This document shows positions 6,878-14,929 of a stretch of DNA of 64,000 nucleotides, piece after piece (position 1 is the stretch's first letter; each line of letters opens with the position of its first letter). Under the pieces are notes generated by a model. That model ran no database searches. It had not been told where the DNA came from and saw only the letters and a program-made list of their open reading frames with translations. Source of the DNA: an uncultured Agathobaculum sp. (GTDB lineage: Bacteria > Bacillota > Clostridia > Oscillospirales > Butyricicoccaceae); the NCBI RefSeq assembly GCF_944384765.1, contig NZ_CALWUM010000001.1:124001-188000 (forward strand), in the 5' to 3' direction. The position numbers were made by a program, and so were the translations under genes.

Positions 6878-7885
6878 ATGAAAGTAGGTATCATCGGCGC
6901 GGGCCGTATCGGCAAGGTACACGCCAAGAACATCTCTATGTTCGTGCCGGAGATGGAAATCAAGACCATCGCCGACCCGTTCATGAACGAGCAGACCGAA
7001 GCATTTGCCAAGCAGTGCGGTATCCCGAACTGCACCAAGGATGCCAACGACATCCTCAATGACCCGGAGATCGAAGCAGTTCTGATCTGCTCCTCCACCG
7101 ACACCCATTCCAAGTACATCATCGAAGCGGCCCATGCGAAGAAGCACATCTTCTGCGAGAAGCCGATCGATTATGATCTGGCCAAGGTGCACGAGGCGAT
7201 CAACGCGGCCAAGGAAGCCGGCGTCAAGCTGCAGATCGGTTTCTGCCGCCGCTTCGACCACAACCACCGTGCGGTTTACGACATGGTTCGTGAAGGCAAG
7301 GTTGGCAAGGTCAACATCGTCAAGATTTCTTCCCGTGACCCCGAGCCCCCGTCCATTGACTATGTCAAGGTTTCCGGCGGTATCTTCTACGACATGATGA
7401 TCCACGACTTCGATATGGCGCGCTTCCTGGCGGGCAGCGAGGTCACCGAGGTCAACGCCATCGGTTCCGTGCTGGTTGATCCCGGCATCGGCGAGGCAGG
7501 CGACGTAGACACCGCGCTCGTTACCCTCAAGTTTGAGAACGGCGCAATCGGCGTGATCGACAACAGCCGCAAGGCGGTTTACGGTTACGACCAGCGCGTT
7601 GAGGTGTTTGGCTCCGAAGGCTGTGCCGAGGACCAGAACGACACCCCGAACACCGCGGTTCTGTCCACGGCGGACGGCGCGGTACACGGCACCGCGTACA
7701 AGGTCATGTGGGACCGCTACACCGGCGCGTTCGTTGCAGAGATGCAGGCGTTCGCTGACGCGGTCGTCAATGACAAGGAGACCCCTGTTACCGGCGAGGA
7801 TGGCCTGTATCCGGTCCTGATGGCAGCTGCTGCCACCAAGTCCCTGCATGAGGGCCGCCCGGTCAAGATCTCCGAGATCGAGTAA
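6878..7885 (+). CDS. Gfo/Idh/MocA-family oxidoreductase, inositol 2-dehydrogenase-like
   Basis: A 335-residue NAD(P)-dependent dehydrogenase. Residues 1-120 form a Rossmann domain with GIIGAGRIGKVHAKNI and the family EKP motif (CEKPIDYDL). The C-terminal half carries GGIFYDMMIHDFDMARFL (about 167-184), which is typical of myo-inositol 2-dehydrogenase (IolG) and holds catalytic Asp/His residues. AAAGGAGAAC precedes the ATG. With the isomerase downstream and the binding lipoprotein upstream it suggests uptake and oxidation of inositol or a related polyol; the exact substrate cannot be read from the sequence. Confidence 0.85.
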   Translation: MKVGIIGAGRIGKVHAKNISMFVPEMEIKTIADPFMNEQTEAFAKQCGIPNCTKDANDILNDPEIEAVLICSSTDTHSKYIIEAAHAKKHIFCEKPIDYDLAKVHEAINAAKEAGVKLQIGFCRRFDHNHRAVYDMVREGKVGKVNIVKISSRDPEPPSIDYVKVSGGIFYDMMIHDFDMARFLAGSEVTEVNAIGSVLVDPGIGEAGDVDTALVTLKFENGAIGVIDNSRKAVYGYDQRVEVFGSEGCAEDQNDTPNTAVLSTADGAVHGTAYKVMWDRYTGAFVAEMQAFADAVVNDKETPVTGEDGLYPVLMAAAATKSLHEGRPVKISEIE

Positions 7886-7898
7886 GTAAAAAATCCGG

Positions 7899-7972
7899 TC
7901 AGCTGCCGTCTGGCAGTTGCACGAGAGAAAAGTAAATGGTATCATGGAGCAGGTATCCATGATACCATTTAC
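7899..7972 (+). promoter_or_regulatory. Two intercistronic hairpins, one with a 17-bp perfect stem
   Basis: First hairpin CAGCTGCC-GTCT-GGCAGTTG (about 7899-7918). Second: 17-base perfect inverted repeat, arms 7932-7948 and 7956-7972 with a 7-base loop. No T run follows either. They separate the dehydrogenase and isomerase genes. Confidence 0.6.
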
Positions 7973-8003
7973 ATATCCTGTAATTTCTGGGAGGAATAAA
8001 ATT

Positions 8004-8792
8004 ATGGCACTGAGAAAATGCGCGTGCATCGATACGCTGTATACCGAGCTGGACTGGCTCGACCGCTTCCAGGCGGCTAAGGACGACGGCTTTGAGGCTG
8101 TCGAGTTCTGGGACTGGCGCATCCGCGATCTGGACGCAACCCGTGCGGCCGCTGAAAAGGCCGGCATTGCGATTTCCGGCTTCAACGGCGATGCGGACTA
8201 CTCGCTCGTCGACCCGACCCACAAGGAGAAGTACATCGCGTTCCTGAAGGAATCCATCGCTGCGGCCAAGAAGGTCGGCGCGACCAGCGTCACCATCCAC
8301 TCCAACGCGCTGGGCGAGGGCGGCATCGTTGTCGACCACTACGACAACCTGTCCCACACGGTCAAGCTCTGCTCGATGTATGACACCCTGCTTGCCTGCG
8401 CCAAGCTCGCAGAGGACGAGGGCATCAACCTCAACCTCGAGGCGCTCAACATCACCACCGACCACGTCGGCAACTTCCTGGCAACCACCCAGATGGGCGC
8501 TGAAATCGTCCGCCTGATCGGCTCGCCGCGCCTCAAGCTGCTGTACGACGTATACCACATGCAGATCAACGAGGGCTGCATCTGCGACACGATCTCCAAC
8601 TATTCGGATTGCTTCGGCCATATCCATGTAGCGGACGCACCGGGCCGTCACGAGCCGGGCACGGGCGAGATCAACTACAAGAAGGTCATCCATCACCTCG
8701 AGGAATGCGGCTACACCGGCCGTGTTGGCTACGAGCTGTTCCCGCTGACCGACACCAAGACCGCTGTCAAGGCGATCATGGAGAACGCGTAA
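8004..8792 (+). CDS. TIM-barrel sugar isomerase/epimerase, hydroxypyruvate isomerase-like
   Basis: A 262-residue AP-endonuclease-2-type TIM barrel, the fold of xylose isomerase-like, IolE and hydroxypyruvate isomerase (Hyi) enzymes. Likely metal ligands are in LNLEALN (Glu), LLYDVYHMQ (Asp, His), HIHVADAPGRHEPGTGEINY and VGYELFPL (Glu). The stretch GHIHVADAPGRHEPGTGEIN is characteristic of the Hyi subgroup. The start at 8004 has GGGAGGAA upstream. It lies in the dehydrogenase operon and probably acts on the keto-product or a related ketose. The substrate is not certain. Confidence 0.82.
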   Translation: MALRKCACIDTLYTELDWLDRFQAAKDDGFEAVEFWDWRIRDLDATRAAAEKAGIAISGFNGDADYSLVDPTHKEKYIAFLKESIAAAKKVGATSVTIHSNALGEGGIVVDHYDNLSHTVKLCSMYDTLLACAKLAEDEGINLNLEALNITTDHVGNFLATTQMGAEIVRLIGSPRLKLLYDVYHMQINEGCICDTISNYSDCFGHIHVADAPGRHEPGTGEINYKKVIHHLEECGYTGRVGYELFPLTDTKTAVKAIMENA

Positions 8793-8814
8793 CACGCGAT
8801 TACACTGCGAAAAC

Positions 8815-8846
8815 ACAAAGAGGACGGATACCCGTCCTCTTTTTTC
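8815..8846 (+). terminator. Intrinsic terminator of the sugar locus
   Basis: Stem AGAGGACGG...CCGTCCTCT followed by six or more T, 23 bases after the isomerase stop. Confidence 0.88.
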
Positions 8847-8862
8847 GTTCTGCCTGCAAAAT

Positions 8863-9051
8863 TCTTCGCCCCAGCCGGTTGCTCCCGCAGCCGGTTACAG
8901 CTGGACCGAGGGCGCGCGCTGCTATCAGGAGAACATTTACGACCTTTCTTACGATGCGCTTGCGGACTGCACGCTTTCACTGGACACTTCGGTGTACCAG
9001 ACCGCGATCCACGGCGACTGGCGCGTCACCTTCCGGCTGGAAGATGAATGA
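8863..9051 (+). pseudogene. Remnant: C-terminal fragment of an unknown protein
   Basis: After the terminator, one frame stays open to a TGA at 9049-9051 and ends YQTAIHGDWRVTFRLEDE. The composition (Trp, Tyr, Cys, acidic residues) looks like a real protein tail, but there is no start codon or ribosome binding site. It may be the end of a deleted gene. I do not recognise the family. Confidence 0.35.
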
Positions 9052-9062
9052 GCCGGATACAA

Positions 9063-9098
9063 CAAAAAGCCCGGAACCTGTGGTTCCGGGCCCTTTTA
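9063..9098. terminator. Terminator at the end of the fatty-acid operon
   Basis: Stem GCCCGGAACC-TGT-GGTTCCGGGC flanked by A and T runs, 15 bases beyond the acpP stop on the minus strand. Confidence 0.85.
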
Positions 9099-9112
9099 TG
9101 CTTGGGAATGGA

Positions 9113-9340
9113 TTACGCCTTGTGCTCCTCGATATACTTGACGATATCGCCGATGGTGCTCATCTGGGTCGCTTCCTCGTCCGAAATCGTGACGCCGAAG
9201 TTCTCCTCGAGGTCCATCATCAGCTCAACAACGTCCAGGGAGTCCGCGTTCAGATCTTCCTTGACCTTGGTGTCCATGGTCATGGTGGAAGCGTCAGCGT
9301 CAAACTTGTCAGCCAGGATCTCACATACCTTTTCAAACAT
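9113..9340 (-). CDS. acpP: Acyl carrier protein
   Basis: A 75-residue acidic acyl carrier protein. Ser34 in the NADSLDVVELMMDLEENFG motif receives the 4'-phosphopantetheine arm that carries growing fatty acyl chains. Typical start MFEKVCEILADKF. AAGGAGTG precedes the ATG. It is the last gene of the long minus-strand fatty-acid operon, 5 bases after accA, and a terminator follows. It is distinct from the DltC-like carrier at 22197-22418. Confidence 0.96.
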   Translation of the reverse strand: MFEKVCEILADKFDADASTMTMDTKVKEDLNADSLDVVELMMDLEENFGVTISDEEATQMSTIGDIVKYIEEHKA

Positions 9341-9345
9341 GGGAA

Positions 9346-10164
9346 TTACACTCCTTCGTTTTCATCTTGATTTATTTGTCTGAAAACTCCGATCTTGCGG
9401 AATTTTTCATACCGTTTTTGCAGCAGGATATCAATATCGGTCTCGACCGACAGCTCAGCGAGCTGGTCGCGCAGCGCGCGGCCGACATTGCGGATGATAT
9501 GCGCCGCCGACTGGCCCTCAGGCACAATGCCTTCGATCATACCGAACTCATACAGGTCCTGCGCGGTCAGGCGCAGCGCCTCCGCGGCCTCGCCCTCGCG
9601 CTTGGGGTCCTTCCACAGGATGGACGCACACGCACGCGGCGATACGACCGAGTAGATCGCGTTTTCCAGCATGAGCACACGGTCGGCCACAGCCAGCGCC
9701 AGCGCGCCGCCCGAGCCGCCCTCGCCCGTGACGATCGAAACCACCGGGGTGCGCAGCTCGATGAACTCATACAGGCAGCGGGCAATCGCCTCGCCCTGCC
9801 CGCGCTCCTCCGCGCCCGCGCCCGGGTAGGCACCCGAGGTGTCCACGAAGTTGATCACCGGGCGGTGGAACTTCTCCGCCTGGTGCGCCAGGCGCAGCGC
9901 CTTGCGGTAACCCTCCGGGTTGGCCATGCCGAAGTTCGCATCCATGTTCTGCTCGATGGTGCGGCCCTTGCGGTGGCCGATCACGGTCACCGGCGTGCCG
10001 TTAAAGTAGCCGATCCCCGCCATGATGGCGTGGTCATCCGCGAAATAGCGGTCGCCGTGCAGCTCGACAAAGTCGTCAAACAGCTCGTTGATGTAGTCAC
10101 TGAGCATGGGCCGCTTGGTATCGTGGATGATGCGCATTTTTTCACTTGCCGTTTTGTTAGCCAT
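9346..10164 (-). CDS. accA: Acetyl-CoA carboxylase, carboxyltransferase subunit alpha
   Basis: A 272-residue AccA-type subunit that, with AccD, moves the carboxyl group from biotin to acetyl-CoA to give malonyl-CoA. Visible family motifs are FVDTSGAYPGAGAEERGQGEAIA and VTGEGGSGGALALAVADRVLMLENA, the crotonase-like oxyanion regions. It overlaps accD by 8 bases and is followed by acpP after 5 bases, so the three are translationally coupled. The short length compared with E. coli AccA (319) is usual for Firmicutes. Confidence 0.95.
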   Translation of the reverse strand: MANKTASEKMRIIHDTKRPMLSDYINELFDDFVELHGDRYFADDHAIMAGIGYFNGTPVTVIGHRKGRTIEQNMDANFGMANPEGYRKALRLAHQAEKFHRPVINFVDTSGAYPGAGAEERGQGEAIARCLYEFIELRTPVVSIVTGEGGSGGALALAVADRVLMLENAIYSVVSPRACASILWKDPKREGEAAEALRLTAQDLYEFGMIEGIVPEGQSAAHIIRNVGRALRDQLAELSVETDIDILLQKRYEKFRKIGVFRQINQDENEGV

Positions 10165-11032
10165 GACGACGCACCTGCCATTTCTTTGCCTTGGGGCCGC
10201 AGTGGAGTTTGAGGATGGTCTCCAGCGTCTCCCGCAGCTGATTGCGCGGAACTATTTTATCACAGAAGCCGTGCGATAGCAAGAACTCCGAGGACTGAAA
10301 ATCATCCGGCAGGGTCTGGCCGATCGTGCCCTCGATAACGCGGCGGCCGGCAAAGCCGATGGTCGTGCGCGGCTCAGCGAGGATGATGTCGCCCAGCATG
10401 GCAAACGACGCGGTCACGCCGCCGGTGGTCGGGTCGGTCAACACGGTGATATACAGCAGGCCCGCGTCCGAATGGCGGCGGGCCGCCGCGGACACCTTGG
10501 CCATCTGCAGCAGGGAGTACATGCCCTCCTGCATACGCGCGCCGCCCGAGCAGGTGAAGATCACCACGGGCAGGCTCTTCTCGGTCGCATACTCGAACAG
10601 GCGGGTGAGCTTTTCACCCACGACCGAGCCCATGGACGCCATCATAAAGTGGCTGTCCATCACGCCGATGCAGGTCTCGATGCCGCCGATCTTGCACACG
10701 CCGGTCTTGACTGCATCCGGCATACCGACCTTTTCCGCCAGCTCTGCGGTCTTTTCCGCGTAGCCCGGGAAGTCGATCGGGTCGGCCGGCGCGAGGTTGG
10801 CGTACAGCTCCTCGAAGCTGTCCTTATCCGCGATCTGGCGGATGCGCGTGCGCGCGAGCAGGCGCCCGTACCGCCCACAGTTCGGGCAGACATACAGGTT
10901 TTTGCCGTAGACATAGGCTTTGAGCTCTGCGCCGCAGCCTTTGCACTTGACTACCTTGACGGTGTCGTCCTCCTGCGGTTTCATCTCCATGGAGGTCTCA
11001 CGTGTTTTTTGGAAAAGATCGATCAGTCCCAC
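10157..11032 (-). CDS. accD: Acetyl-CoA carboxylase, carboxyltransferase subunit beta
   Basis: A 291-residue AccD. Near the N terminus a four-cysteine zinc ribbon is clear (CKGCGAEL and CPNCGRY, about residues 30-55). The carboxyltransferase core includes FTCSGGARMQEGMYSLLQM and TDPTTGGVTASFAMLGDIILAEP. The start is GTG (11030-11032) with GAGGGG upstream. It pairs with AccA in the malonyl-CoA-forming complex. Gene order accC-accD-accA is the usual Gram-positive one. Confidence 0.95.
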   Translation of the reverse strand: MGLIDLFQKTRETSMEMKPQEDDTVKVVKCKGCGAELKAYVYGKNLYVCPNCGRYGRLLARTRIRQIADKDSFEELYANLAPADPIDFPGYAEKTAELAEKVGMPDAVKTGVCKIGGIETCIGVMDSHFMMASMGSVVGEKLTRLFEYATEKSLPVVIFTCSGGARMQEGMYSLLQMAKVSAAARRHSDAGLLYITVLTDPTTGGVTASFAMLGDIILAEPRTTIGFAGRRVIEGTIGQTLPDDFQSSEFLLSHGFCDKIVPRNQLRETLETILKLHCGPKAKKWQVRRHG

Positions 11033-11047
11033 TCGTATTCCCCTCTC

Positions 11048-12394
11048 TTACTGGTCAAAATCGCCGTTGGCGATTGAATTGACGTTAAATGCCGCGTCCT
11101 CAAAGGCCTTGGAGCACAGGATGTGCATCTGGTAATCCGTGCTCGTAACCACGCCTTCAAACAGGGTTTCCGCCAGCGCGCGCCGCATGCGGTCGATCGC
11201 CTGCGTGCGGTCCGCGCCGTACACGATCAGCTTGCCGATCATGGAATCATAATACGGCGGGATGGTGTAGCCCTGATAGGCCGCAGAATCCACGCGCACG
11301 CCCGGTCCGCCCGGCAGGTGGAGTGACTCCAGCGTGCCCGGACAGGGCGCAAAGTTCCGCGACGGGTCCTCCGCGTTGATCCGGCACTCGATCGCGTGGC
11401 CGCGCAGCTCGATATCCTCCTGTTTGAAGGAGAGCGGCTCGCCCGCCGCGATGCGGATCTGCTCGCACACCAGATCCACGCCCGTCACCTGCTCGGTGAC
11501 CGGATGCTCGACCTGGATGCGGGTGTTCATCTCGCAGAAATAAAAGTTGCGGTCGTTATCGACCAGAAATTCGATCGTGCCTGCGTTGCGGTAGCCCACG
11601 CGCCGCGCCAAGCTGACCGCGGCCTGCGTCATTTTCTCCCGCAGCTCGGGGGTGACAAACGCAGACGGCGACTCCTCGATGATCTTCTGATGGCGGCGCT
11701 GCACCGAGCATTCGCGCTCGAACAGGTGCACCACGTTACCATAGTTGTCCCCGAGGATCTGCACCTCGATGTGACGCGGGTTATGAATGTATTTTTCCAT
11801 ATACAAGCGGCCGTCGCCGAAATTGGCGACCGCCTCGGCGGATGCGCTGTCGTAGGCTTCCTTGAGCTCGCCCACGCTGTGCGCCACGCGGATGCCTTTG
11901 CCGCCGCCGCCCGACGCCGCCTTGACCATGACCGGATAGCCGATGCGCTCGGCCTCGCTGAGGGCTTCGTCAAAATCGCGCAGCGGACCGTCCGTACCCA
12001 GCGCGACCGGCACACCCGCGGCAATCGCGTTGCGCTTTGCCTCGGACTTGTCGCCCATCAGGCGGATGGTCGCCGCGGTCGGGCCGATGAAGGCCAGACC
12101 GGCCTGGGTGGTCTGCTCGGCAAAATCCGGATTTTCGGACAAAAAGCCGAAGCCCGGGTGGATCGCCTGACAGCCGGAGGCGAGCGCCGCGGAAATGATG
12201 TTCTGCATATTCAGGTAACTGTCCGCCGCGCGCGCCGGACCAATGCAGACGGCCTCGTCCGCGATCTGCGCGTGCAGCGCCTCGCGGTCGGCCTCGGAGT
12301 AAACGGCCACCGCGATCACGCCCAGATCGCGGCAGGCCTGAATGATGCGGACCGCGATCTCACCGCGGTTTGCAATCAGTACTTTTTGAAACAT
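11048..12394 (-). CDS. accC: Acetyl-CoA carboxylase, biotin carboxylase subunit
   Basis: A 448-residue ATP-grasp enzyme that carboxylates biotin on AccB using ATP and bicarbonate. The N terminus MFQKVLIANRGEIAVRII is diagnostic; other motifs are MVKAASGGGGKGIR (ATP-binding loop), EKYIHNPRHIEVQILGD and FLVDNDRNFYFCEMNTRIQVEHPVTE (catalytic Glu/Asn/Arg region). The start at 12394 is chosen because it matches the family N terminus; the upstream in-frame extension reads into fabZ and has no similarity. The gap to fabZ is 13 bases. Confidence 0.96.
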   Translation of the reverse strand: MFQKVLIANRGEIAVRIIQACRDLGVIAVAVYSEADREALHAQIADEAVCIGPARAADSYLNMQNIISAALASGCQAIHPGFGFLSENPDFAEQTTQAGLAFIGPTAATIRLMGDKSEAKRNAIAAGVPVALGTDGPLRDFDEALSEAERIGYPVMVKAASGGGGKGIRVAHSVGELKEAYDSASAEAVANFGDGRLYMEKYIHNPRHIEVQILGDNYGNVVHLFERECSVQRRHQKIIEESPSAFVTPELREKMTQAAVSLARRVGYRNAGTIEFLVDNDRNFYFCEMNTRIQVEHPVTEQVTGVDLVCEQIRIAAGEPLSFKQEDIELRGHAIECRINAEDPSRNFAPCPGTLESLHLPGGPGVRVDSAAYQGYTIPPYYDSMIGKLIVYGADRTQAIDRMRRALAETLFEGVVTSTDYQMHILCSKAFEDAAFNVNSIANGDFDQ

Positions 12395-12407
12395 GCTTTC
12401 CCCTGCC

Positions 12408-12833
12408 TCAGTCCATGATGACCATGCACTTGATCTCCGCCTCGGCAGCCTTCTGGTCGCCCACCCAGGCGACGCCCTCGGCAACCGCCATCGGGCCGCG
12501 GCGCTTGGTAAACTTCACTTCCAGGCGGAGCGTATCGCCCGGCTTTGCCATCGCGCGGAACTTGGCCTTGTCGATGCCGGTATACACCGCGGTCTTGCCG
12601 CGGAACTCGGGCATGGACAGCAGCGCAACGCCGCCGCACTGGGCCAGCGCCTCCAGGCGGAACACCGCGGGCATGATCGGGTTGCCCGGGAAGTGGCCCT
12701 GGAAGAAGAATTCATCCCCGGTCAGGTGCAGTGTGCCGACAACGTGCTCCTCGTCCATTTCGAGGATCTCGTCCACCAGCAGCATGGGCGGGCGGTGCGG
12801 TAAGATCTCCATGATCTGTTCTTTGTTCAGCAT
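12408..12833 (-). CDS. fabZ: 3-hydroxyacyl-ACP dehydratase FabZ
   Basis: A 141-residue hot-dog-fold dehydratase that turns 3-hydroxyacyl-ACP into trans-2-enoyl-ACP. The catalytic His is in ILPHRPPMLLVD (about residue 13) and the catalytic Glu in PAVFRLEALAQ. The motif GHFPGNPIMPAV is typical. The start at 12833 (MLNKEQIMEILPHR) has AAGAGG upstream. A 288-base spacer with hairpins and a repeat separates it from accB upstream, so downstream expression could be tuned there. Confidence 0.95.
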   Translation of the reverse strand: MLNKEQIMEILPHRPPMLLVDEILEMDEEHVVGTLHLTGDEFFFQGHFPGNPIMPAVFRLEALAQCGGVALLSMPEFRGKTAVYTGIDKAKFRAMAKPGDTLRLEVKFTKRRGPMAVAEGVAWVGDQKAAEAEIKCMVIMD

Positions 12834-12961
12834 ATATATTATACCTCTTTCCTGCCAAGCACAAGGGTTTTTGCAAAATACCGTGCATTGCACACACTTT
12901 TTGTGCGATTTGCCGCATGATTTTGCGGAAAACCTTGCCTGCGTGCAGCGCAGCATATAAC

Positions 12962-12988
12962 AGAAAATTGCCGCACCGCGGCAATTTT
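12962..12988. other. Perfect hairpin between accB and fabZ
   Basis: AAAATTGCCGC-ACC-GCGGCAATTTT, an 11-bp perfect stem ending in a T run on both strands. On the minus strand it could act as a partial terminator inside the fatty-acid operon. Confidence 0.6.
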
Positions 12989-13001
12989 CATAAAAAGCCC
13001 A

Positions 13002-13126
13002 TCTCTTGCCGGACTTTTTATCCCCCGATCCAGCCGCCTGGGGCGGCGTCATTCGGGTATCGGGATGCGGTTTCTACCGAAACCGCATCCCGCAACAGGG
13101 GGCTTTTGAAGCCCCCTATACTCATT
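13002..13126. repeat. Structured intergenic repeat, copy 1
   Basis: Shares blocks with 44706-44920: TGCCGGACTTTT, CCAGCCGCC..GGGCGGCGT, CATTCGGGTATCG and CCCCTATACTC. Three hairpins are visible: GCCGCC/GGCGGC, a 13-bp stem around 13061-13090, and AGGGGGC/GCCCCCT (13097-13117). The last stem runs almost to the accB stop codon. Confidence 0.7.
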
Positions 13127-13580
13127 CGATGATCGCGACCGTCTGGTTATATTCCACCATGTCGCCCGGCTGCGCAAGGATGCGCGTGACCGTGCCGTCA
13201 CACGGGGACTTGATCTCGTTCATGGTCTTCATAGCCTCGATGATGCAGATCGTGTCGCCCTCCTTGACCTTCTGGCCGACCAGCACGAACGGCGGCGCGT
13301 CCGGCGACGGGGATGAGTAGAACGTGCCCACCAGCGGGCTCTTGACCTCGGTGCCGGAGGCGGGCGCTTCTGCCGCTTCGGCGGGGGCGGCCTGTCCGTC
13401 CGCGGCGGCGGCCGGAGCCGCTGCAGCGGGCACAGCCATGGCCGGGACGACCGGCGCCGGCGGCGCAGCCTTGATCTTAATCTTCACGTCGGCCATCTCG
13501 AGCTCGACCTCGCCGAGCTTTTTGCTCTGCAGCGCGTCCATCAGCTCGAGCGCGACGTTTTTCAGTTCGTTGATATCCAT
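13122..13580 (-). CDS. accB: Acetyl-CoA carboxylase biotin carboxyl carrier protein
   Basis: A 152-residue BCCP. Residues 1-38 are the N-terminal segment, about 39-75 an Ala/Pro-rich flexible linker, and about 78-152 the biotinyl domain. The lysine in the IIEAMKTMNEI motif is biotinylated. It delivers carboxybiotin between AccC and AccA/AccD. It lies 9 bases after fabF in the operon. Its separation from accC by fabZ and a repeat-bearing spacer is worth noting. Confidence 0.95.
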   Translation of the reverse strand: MDINELKNVALELMDALQSKKLGEVELEMADVKIKIKAAPPAPVVPAMAVPAAAAPAAAADGQAAPAEAAEAPASGTEVKSPLVGTFYSSPSPDAPPFVLVGQKVKEGDTICIIEAMKTMNEIKSPCDGTVTRILAQPGDMVEYNQTVAIIE

Positions 13581-13589
13581 AAATTCGGG

Positions 13590-14819
13590 TTACACCTTCT
13601 TAAACAGGATGCAGGCATTGTGGCCGCCAAAGCCCAGCGCATTGGAAAGCGCCACATTGACCGGCATCTCGACTGCCTTGTTCGGCGTGATGTCCAGATC
13701 GCACTCCGGGTCGGGCTCCTTGTAGCCAATGGTCGGCGGGATGACGCCCTCGCGAATCGCCATAACACACGCGATCGCTTCGACTGCCGCCGCGCCGCCC
13801 AGCAGGTGGCCGGTCATCGACTTGGTCGAGGAGATCTTGACCTTGTAAGCCTCATCGCCAAACGCCTTTTTGATGGCGATGGTCTCGTATTTCTCATTGA
13901 GCGGGGTCGAAGTGCCGTGGGCGTTGATATAGTCCACGTCCGCAGGGGTGAGGCCCGCGTCCTCGATTGCGCCGCGAATCGCATGAGCAGCCGCACCGCC
14001 GTCCGGCGCAGGGCTGGTGATGTGGTAGGCATCGCCGGATGCGCCGTAGCCCGCAACCTCCGCCAGGATGGTCGCGCCGCGCGCCTGGGCGTGCGTCAGG
14101 CTCTCGAGCACGAGGCAGCCCGCGCCCTCACCCATGACAAAGCCCGAGCGGCGTGCGTCAAACGGGATGGAGGCGCACGTCGGGTCGTCGCCCGTATAAA
14201 CCGCCTTCATATTGGCAAAGCCCGCCATCGAGATCGGGATGATGCCGTTCTCCGTGCCGCCGCACAGAACAACGTCCTGATAGCCGTGGCGGATGGCGCG
14301 CATCGCCTCACCGATCGAGTGGTTGCCGGTCGCGCAGGCGGAAACCGGGCAGAAATTCTCGCCCTTAAAGCCAAAGCGCATGGAGATATATGCCGCCGCC
14401 ATGTTGGCGATCATCTCGGGCACGCACAGCGGGGAAACGCGGCCCGGGCCCTTTTCGAGCAGCTTGGGGATCTCCAGCTCTGCAATGTGCAGGCCGCCCA
14501 CGCCCGAACCGTAGATCACGCCCGTGCGGTAGGGATCGAAATTCCCCTCCTTGAGGCCGGCCTGATCGACCGCCTGCTGCGCTGCCGCGAGCGCAAAATG
14601 GCAGTTGAGATCCATGCGGCGCGCCTCGCGCTTGTCCACATACTGGGTCACGTCGAAGTCCTTAACCTCGGCCGCCAGCTTCACCTTATAATCCGTTACA
14701 TCGAAACGGGTGATCGGCCCAATGCCGCACTTGCCGGCCTTGAGCGATTCCCAAAACGTCGCTACGTCATTGCCCACCGGGGTGATTGCACCCATACCGG
14801 TGATGACTACTCGTTCCAT
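13590..14819 (-). CDS. fabF: 3-oxoacyl-ACP synthase II (FabF)
   Basis: A 409-residue condensing enzyme that elongates acyl-ACP with malonyl-ACP. The Cys-His-His triad is visible: Cys in PVSACATGNHSIGEAM, His in NAHGTSTPLNEKYE and His in TKSMTGHLLGGAAAVE. The N terminus RVVITGMGAITPVGND is typical. GAGGAG precedes the ATG. A gap of 110 bases separates it from fabG; I see no promoter there, and it should be read from the fabH promoter. Confidence 0.96.
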   Translation of the reverse strand: MERVVITGMGAITPVGNDVATFWESLKAGKCGIGPITRFDVTDYKVKLAAEVKDFDVTQYVDKREARRMDLNCHFALAAAQQAVDQAGLKEGNFDPYRTGVIYGSGVGGLHIAELEIPKLLEKGPGRVSPLCVPEMIANMAAAYISMRFGFKGENFCPVSACATGNHSIGEAMRAIRHGYQDVVLCGGTENGIIPISMAGFANMKAVYTGDDPTCASIPFDARRSGFVMGEGAGCLVLESLTHAQARGATILAEVAGYGASGDAYHITSPAPDGGAAAHAIRGAIEDAGLTPADVDYINAHGTSTPLNEKYETIAIKKAFGDEAYKVKISSTKSMTGHLLGGAAAVEAIACVMAIREGVIPPTIGYKEPDPECDLDITPNKAVEMPVNVALSNALGFGGHNACILFKKV

Positions 14820-14929
14820 GAAAGCAACTCCTCTTCCCCATAATTCCTGTGCACCGCGCGCTCATCTTGTGCGATACACGCCGCGGGAAGCGCGCGCCCC
14901 GCCGCGTGCAAGTGAAAGATTGGCCACAC

